A stretch of 64,000 nt of DNA from Volvariella volvacea V23 (taxonomy: Eukaryota > Basidiomycota > Agaricomycetes > Agaricales > Pluteaceae). Position 1 is the first letter of the stretch, and every line of letters starts with the position of its first letter. The stretch is taken from contig KB722739.1 in the NCBI GenBank assembly GCA_000349905.1, forward strand, positions 848,663-912,662. Reading direction: 5' to 3'. The position numbers and the translations under genes were made by a program. Under the pieces are notes generated by a model. That model made no database searches, had not been told where the DNA came from, and saw only the letters and a program-made list of their open reading frames with translations. Shown here piece by piece: positions 57,574 through 64,000 of this stretch.

Positions 57574-59846
57574 ATGACGTTACGCCATCTGCTATCGCTC
57601 TCCCTCCGCGCCGTCTCCGTGATCGCGGCTGTCCTGCCCGCCCAGCAGGTCCTCGATGCGCCAAACACAGCCGGCCTCGTGAGACGCTTCCATGCCTCGT
57701 CCGCCCACCCCGTAGAATACGTCCTCCAGCTCGCCCAGGTGCGCCGTTTCCGCCGCCAGTTCGCACCGCATCCTCACTTTCTTTCAGGAACACGATCTCG
57801 ACGTCTGGCAAATCGGCAAAACACACGTCGACGTGTACTTTCCTCCCGCGTTCTCATCCTCCTCCCTTCTAAACGACATCGAGAGCACCGTCCTCTCGCA
57901 CCCCCCGCCGCCCCAAGACCCCTTCGACACGCCGCGCCCCCGCCGATCCGAATGGAACCTCGACAGCCTCTCCAACTCGACCTTCCACAGCGTCTACCAC
58001 CCGCAATACGAGATCGACGCCTTCATCAACGAGCTCACCACCCTCCGGCCCGACGTCGTGCGCAAGGTCAACCTCGGGCACTCGGGCGAGGGCAGGGAGA
58101 TGTTTGCGCTCTCCATCTCGCTCGACCACGATGTGCTGCCCACGCCCGATGAGGATGGTGGTGATGGGTGTGGTGAGTTTGCAAAGAAGAGGAAGAAGAA
58201 GGGGAGGGGGAGGCATAGGGACCACGATGAAGGAGAACAGCGCAAGCTCGGTTTTGTCATCACGGGCGCCCAGCACGCTCGCGAGGTGCGCATACATCCC
58301 CTTTCCTCGCCCAAGAATGTGTATTCATCGACCACTACCAGTGGGTCGCGACGGCAGCAGCCCTCCACATCGCCCACGCCCTCATCGCAAACATGACAGA
58401 GCCCCACTCGCTGTCCAACATTCTACAGCATTTCGTGAGTCATATGCTCCATGCACGTCTTTGTCCGTGTCCTGACGGATCTTGACCATCCCACCGCCGC
58501 CACCATCATTATCAGGAGTTCCACATCATCCCTGTTCCCAATCCAGACGGCTACTCCTATACATGGGAGCACGACCGCTATTGGTATCTATCATTCCTCC
58601 TCTTCCTCCCCCATTTTTTTTCTTTCTGTCTTCTCTTTCTATGACGCTAGCGCTAACATGGCATTCCCCCCTTTCTTTCCCCAACCGAAAATTCCTGGTC
58701 TCGTGCACACTAATTCACCATCAGGTACAAGAACCGGCAGAAGCTAGGACCCTCTGCGCAGTGCGTCGGCCTGGACATGAACAGGTGAGGACCGTTTCCA
58801 TTGTCGTGGCGCGCGCATGCCTAATACGAACATGTTGCATAATAGGAACTGGGTGGGTCTTTTTCATGTGATTCCATTTGTTCGTCTTTGTCCTCACCTG
58901 CATCCTCGTCCTCGTCCTCACCCTACCACTACCATCGCACAACCTACTCCCATCTCGAACGCGGACCTGGAATGTTGCCTCTACCAGGGCTACAAGTGGG
59001 AAGCAAACCCCTTTGACCTCACACCCTCGTTCAACTCCACCACCGCGGACGACAGCGACGCGAGACCGAGAGAGGAAGGCGACCCCTGCTCGCACTGGTA
59101 CCCCGGCCACCGTCCGTTCGAAGCCCCAGAGGTGAACAACATCGCAAACTACATCAACACCCTCCCGAATCTGATTGGGTTTATCGATTTGAGGAGTTAT
59201 GGGCAGATGGGTGCGTGGCGGGTTTCTTTTTCTTCTCGTTTTCTTAACTGATGGCGTGCATGTATGCGCGTGGACAGTGTCCTCGCCGTTCTCGCACTCG
59301 TGTCGCAGGATGCCGAAAGATGCGGAAGACCAGATCGAGGCCGCGATGGGGGTTATACATACCCTCAAGCACACTCATGGGATTGTCTACACCGTACGTT
59401 CCCTTTCCCATCCCACTCTATGCGTATACAGACCCTTTGCTGATTTCACGGGGTGGAATGGTTCAGACTGGAAGACTCTGCGACAACTTGTACCGAGCGC
59501 CGGGGAACATTGTTGATTGGATGTATGCGCGGGCAAAGATCAAGTATTCGTATGCTGTGCATTTGAGGGATACCGGAACTGTGAGTGTCGGCTTTTCTCT
59601 CCCTCGTTTTAGCTTTCTCCCTCCTTTGTGTGTTCTGGTTGCTCATGACTGCAATTACGCGCTTTTAGTACGGCTTCTCGTTGCCCCCTCAGTGGATCAG
59701 ACCTGTGGGAGAGGAAACGGGCGCTATGGTGCGTTACCTTGCAAAATTCATCGCGAAGCAATTAAAACGTATGTTGGATCTCGTTCTATTCGTACAAACG
59801 GGAGTTGAGTTGATTAACTACGTTTTTAGGCGAACCAGATCTATAG
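57574..59846 (+). CDS. ECM14: M14 carboxypeptidase-like protein of the Ecm14 type, predicted pseudoenzyme
   Basis: Eleven exons: 57574-57738, 57788-58285, 58342-58434, 58516-58583, 58725-58784, 58846-58852, 58988-59210, 59278-59393, 59467-59580, 59669-59768, 59830-59846; 486 aa in one frame. A signal peptide (MTLRHLLSLSLRAVSVIAAVLPAQ) and a prodomain-like part (EHDLDVWQIGKTHVDVYFPP) precede the M14 domain: GHSGEGREMFALSIS, TGAQHAREWVATAAALHIAH (first zinc ligands H218 and E221), FHIIPVPNPDGYSYTWEHDRYW, GLDMNRNW, HWYPGHRPFEAPEV. The second zinc-ligand histidine is replaced by Arg (FIDLRSYGQM, R366) and the catalytic glutamate of the 'ELRDTG' motif by His (AVHLRDTGTYGF, H442). Y419 and the NR pair are kept. 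Fungal Ecm14 proteins, linked to the cell wall, are known M14 pseudoenzymes; this copy appears to have lost zinc binding too. One exon is only 7 nt. Confidence 0.85.
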
Positions 59847-60553
59847 ACGGATGATACCCCCTCCCTCTCATATGCTTTCTCGTTCTCGTTCTCTTTCACG
59901 TTTCTCTGCCTCTTTATTCCCTCCGTCCTTTGTTCTCTCGTCCTCGGAGCTGTGCCTCTAGCGCTTACTTTGTGTGATACCATGCTTGTGTTTGACCTAT
60001 GTACTTTTTTTCTCTCCTCTCCTCTCCGGATCCAGTTTATGCTTTCCGGTCACACTACCATGTGTTCCCTCACCCTCACCCTCCCCTCAACCCTCGCTCG
60101 CATTCTCTATGCCTTACTCCCATCCACGCACCCACGCACCCCCTCCATTCCATCCCACCCCACCCGACTAATCTCGATATCTCCCGCCCTTGCCTCCATC
60201 CTATCCGTGTATCATCACCACCATCTCCCTGTACCCCTTTCCCACCCGCACCTAGTTCTACCCTCGAGTACGTATAGAGAACTCCAAATAAACATTGGAA
60301 GTTTATGTGATATAGTCTGGATGAGGTGTCTGGATGGATCTTTGCCGCGATCTCAGGCCCTCGGGTCGCATTACAGCGGCGGACACTGTAACGGACACCA
60401 ACGAACGTGCAATGTTGTGACGTTGATGTGATCGGTGTGAGAGGAGATGTGGGTGGGTATCCCCTGTGGGTCAGGGTGGTTGGAGATTTGGAGGTGATCG
60501 ACGGCTTATGTTAACTTGTGTGTCGCGCGTTCGCGGTTGGGGGTGTTGCAGCA

Positions 60554-60578
60554 GGGATGGGGATGGGGATGGGGATGA
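60554..60578. repeat. GGGGAT minisatellite
   Basis: Four tandem copies of GGGGAT/GGGATG on the plus strand. G-rich, no known role. Confidence 0.7.
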
Positions 60579-61447
60579 TAACGCGATATGAGGAGATCGG
60601 GGCATGTCAGGCTCTCGGAGGCATGTCGAACGGGAAGAGCTGGTTTGGCCCGTCGTCGGCGCCCACCCCGGCAGTTCTGCTTTGGGCTTTGGGCTCTGCA
60701 CCAGTGGCGGGTGGGTTTGCTGCTGGCGGATCAATCCGAGTCGGGGGTGGTGGCCTGTAGGTCTGACCAGCTGGTATCGGTTGTCTGCTGCGCGACTCGG
60801 AGTTATCTACGTACTCGTACGTGCACTGGTCTTATCTCTCAGACTAATATCAAGTACGTGGGTGGCGATGTGATATAGTGTTCAAGTCCATAGTACGTAC
60901 AATCGCGCGCCACTCGGGCACCAATGAGTGCTATATAAGCCTCAATACATACACTACCCTGACCATCTATGTACAGCACACGCAGATCTCGCCGTCACGC
61001 ACCCTCCATGGGCAATCCATCACGAGATCCCAATCCCAATTCACGCGAACCTGGCATTCATTAATGATCGTCCACGCCTGGTTCCTTCCACTTCCGTGCG
61101 CCCGCCATGACCGTGCCGCTTCTCTTCTGTTCTCGGTATGATTCTTGCCATATAGATCCATCGGCCACTGTCATCGTAGCCGCGACTGCTCTATCGCACC
61201 ATCGTCACGACCACGACCGGCACGATGGGGTTCGGGAAGAAGGAAAGGGCTGGAGCCCGAGCCGTGGTGTCGGTGTAGGGGTTTAATCTAGAGAAACGCA
61301 CCGAGACTGCTGGGTAGAGCGCCGCGGTGGGCGAGCTAGTGTATAAAGGGCAGGTGGCCCCGCGAACGTGCGTCGCTAAAGTGTTGGCGTTGGTGCTGGA
61401 GGAATGATGGTGCACGTAAAAGTTGAGGGGTTGCGTACTTTTGGCTA

Positions 61448-61472
61448 CCAGTGCCAGTGCCAGTGCCAGTGC
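61448..61472. repeat. CCAGTG hexanucleotide repeat
   Basis: Four perfect tandem copies of CCAGTG on the plus strand. Confidence 0.8.
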
Positions 61473-64000
61473 GCAGTTTCATCTGTGGTTCATTAAACTC
61501 AAAGGTGTTCCTTCATATACGTGACGTCGCACGCTGCATCTCGGTGGGGTAGGGCGAGTTTCAGTTTCAGAGTGGGACTTGGGCAGTGATTGGGCTAGAT
61601 AGTGGTGCTGTTCATAGATAACGGCAGACAGCTGTACCCTTGATCACAGTTCGTACGTGTATGAGGCAGTTCGTGGTGTTCCATCTAGTAGCGATAAGAA
61701 GATGGGTGAATAGATAGTCGCGATGTCAGTCTCTCCTAGCTGTGTACCAAGACTACAACCGCGGATATATATAACCTCGCAGCTTGTGGCCTAGCACAGA
61801 TGCCCAAGGCATGGCAGGGAATGCCATGACATGCCATGCCACGGCTCAATCTCTCGGAATAACATCTCCATCTCGCTCGTACACGTGTATTATACACTCG
61901 CATCCTGCATTGGTCAAAGGGTGTCGATTGTTTTCTGGAGAAGAATCATGCAAGGAGATATCGATAGCCCCCGAGTCGGATGACAGCACAAGTGCGATTG
62001 CCAGTGCACAACTGGGGTAGGGCGAGTTGGAGGTAAGGAGTTCGAGATTGTAGTTCGGCATGGCCTCGAGGCGTGGACTTTGAGCTTTACACTTGCGTGA
62101 TGAGGGATTGAGCGGGGCGGGCCCCCGTAGCTCGAATGGAAACGAATGGAAGATGACGATGATGGGTATGAATGCAGTTAGCATGGAGGTATGCCTTTAC
62201 TTGCACAGGGTCAATCTGGGATACATCATTTCAAACTCTGTAACCTCAATCTCCGGTTTCCCAAATTCGAAGCAGAAGCGGCACCGATGGTGATCATGCG
62301 CAACCTGCAACTCAAAGCTAAAGCCTAGTCTGACCTCGACTCGACTCAACAAAGAAGTGAGCTAGCTGCGATCATGATGTGCAGCGCAAGCGGACGTATA
62401 GTGGCGTTGAGTGGCGTAATCTGGAATACGTGTATGTACACAGGAGCTGTTGGCAATCGCTGTTGGCTTGTGAGCTGTAGCTGACAAGTAGGAGAATTGG
62501 AAGTTTGCTTGACGTTTGAACGTTCGTGGAGTTCGGAGTGGAGGCCGGTCCGCCGAGCCACCGTGGCGGCGGCGGAGGGTCCAAGTCCGGGATGGTCCTT
62601 TCTCGAAGTCCATGTGGATGTGCATGTTTGGCGATGGCACTGGCTCGAAGACTGAGGACCGGTGGACGAGCAGGACGCGGTCCAGGTCTTGGAGGTCTTC
62701 CCTAGACCAGATGAGAGAATTTCTTGATGGGCATCAGACGATTCGGTCTTGGGACCTTCACTGGTGGCTGTCATCAAGAACCGGTTCGAGTTCTAATCCA
62801 GGTTGAAGTGGCTGGGCTTACTGGGATGAAGCCACTGTCATGTGTGCAATATCAAGTTTGAGTCCTGGAGTCATGGACCTGGTGAGTGGCGATTAAGTTG
62901 TCGTCGTATCTTCTATGGACTCGCACAGCGGCACCCTGCACTATATCACTTCGGCAGCTTCACCATAGCTCATGGACTAGGTGTGATGATGCAACCCTGG
63001 TCAGGAGTTCAGCTCAGAAGTGAGCAAGTACAGTCCCGTGAGCATTCGAGAGACGAAGATACTCACAAAAACCAACCATTCCAGCTAAGGTAAAGGACTT
63101 GGCTCTTCAAAGTCAATCATCCATGAGAAATTGCTAGTTTGTTGGCCACAACGAGGCCTAATTCGAGTTAGCACGAGACCATCATCGGCTGTCGGATGGC
63201 AGGGTCCACGATGATTGTGCGCACCCTGAATACCTGAATGGAAAGGCGTAATCGTGTATACCTTTTGATGCCCACCTCGTCGAGGATAAGGCGCAGGGCG
63301 TGCTCGTGCATGAGCTCACCAACATGGTTTGGGGAGGGCACATCATCGTTGTAACTCCGTCCCACCAGCACCATACGAATGGTACTTATCGCACAACGAG
63401 AGATAAGATGCACGTTCGTACTGGAGTAGCTTGCGCTGGATAGACAATCTTAAGCCTCCTGATCAAGAGAGGCGTAGCGTTCCAATCCCTCCTTGTCCTA
63501 TCTTCGTCGCCCTTTCCCGTGTCTGGTGTATGTAGCGTAATGTGGCTGAAGCTTTACAGCACCATACAACACTAGTTGCCACCTATACAGCTTGCCTATA
63601 GTCCTTTTGGGGATACTGGTGCTGTATAGCCCTGTCAATGGAGATTGCCTCGATTTGATTGCGGGTGATGACGCGTCGCCTTTTTTTGGAGTTTCGGTAC
63701 TAATAGGAAGTTCCTGGAAGTATTACTTCCTTGCTACCATGGTCCCGTAACTGCAAAAATAAACCAATTGTGCGTGTTCGAAATGCGGTCGAGACTAGAT
63801 TTCCTAGTTCACATACACTCCAAGTTTAATGTTCCAGAAACGCTAGTCCCTCAGGATTGTACGACTTACCCACTCGATTCAAAGGGATGTACACCACGAC
63901 TGCGACAGGTCAGTGATAGCGCCTTGCTTCTATCGCCTATAATCATACCGGTACGAGTGGCCGACCTCGATGCGATGCGGGGAGGCACGACCTCGGAAAA

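Larger units (their letters stand above)
59847..64000. other. right-hand region without a recognisable gene
   Basis: About 4 kb in which no frame on either strand shows a domain or a consistent splice model. It contains two short GC-rich repeats (listed separately) and a patch of ATGCCATG-type repeats near 61811-61842. Short ORFs at 61846-62184 and 62346-62777 (minus) are not supported. Confidence 0.45.

Noticed and set aside
1..64000. CRISPR arrays, bacterial operons, Shine-Dalgarno sites
   Set aside because: The introns, promoters and gene families are those of a fungus, and no regularly spaced repeats of the CRISPR kind are present.

Overview
The window is genomic DNA of a filamentous basidiomycete, most likely an agaricomycete that degrades plant litter or wood. 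Short GT-AG introns (about 43-70 nt) interrupt nearly every conserved gene. Cellobiohydrolases with and without a fungal CBM1 module, a multi-exon sugar transporter, a GH43 enzyme, ATG13, an Ecm14-like protein and degenerate F-box/LRR-type genes are all typical of that group. The species cannot be named from the sequence. A 100-N scaffold gap lies at 49330-49429. All exon models below were built by reading splice signals and checking phase; no search or alignment program was used.

Left part (1-11.6 kb): the 5' end of an unrecognised gene at the left edge, then a four-exon ATG13 gene on the minus strand. Its last intron is unusually long and holds a separate 258-codon ORF with its own TATA box. 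About 3.3 kb without recognisable genes follows.

Central part (11.6-37.1 kb): a family GH7 (cellobiohydrolase I) cluster, all on the minus strand. It holds a frameshifted copy (11685-13115), an intact copy without CBM1 (14401-15828), an internally deleted pseudogene (16863-17565), a CBM1 copy with a GC-AG intron (28088-29738), a 3' CBM1 relic (about 32808-32915) and a CBM1 copy with strongly biased codon use (35411-37067). Four copies, including the frameshifted one, share a promoter element directly upstream of the TATA box. Between them lie an inverted pair of paralogues of unknown function, a tandem pair of another unknown family, a DUF4436-like membrane protein, a secreted/GPI-like protein and duplicated non-coding modules. 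The layout suggests repeated segmental duplication followed by decay.

Right part (37-64 kb): a multiply frameshifted F-box/LRR-type gene, a 16-exon MFS sugar transporter facing an intron-containing GH43 glycosidase, an F-box/LRR-type protein, a Pro/Tyr-rich low-complexity ORF, a remnant of a DEAH-motif protein, an RNase H retroelement fragment, and an 11-exon M14 carboxypeptidase-like gene of the Ecm14 type lacking a zinc ligand and the catalytic glutamate. The last 4 kb shows no gene I can support.

Functionally, the GH7 enzymes (cellulose to cellobiose), the GH43 enzyme (hemicellulose side chains or xylo-oligomers) and the sugar transporter would fit one plant-biomass programme. ATG13 and ECM14 are unrelated housekeeping-type genes at the flanks.
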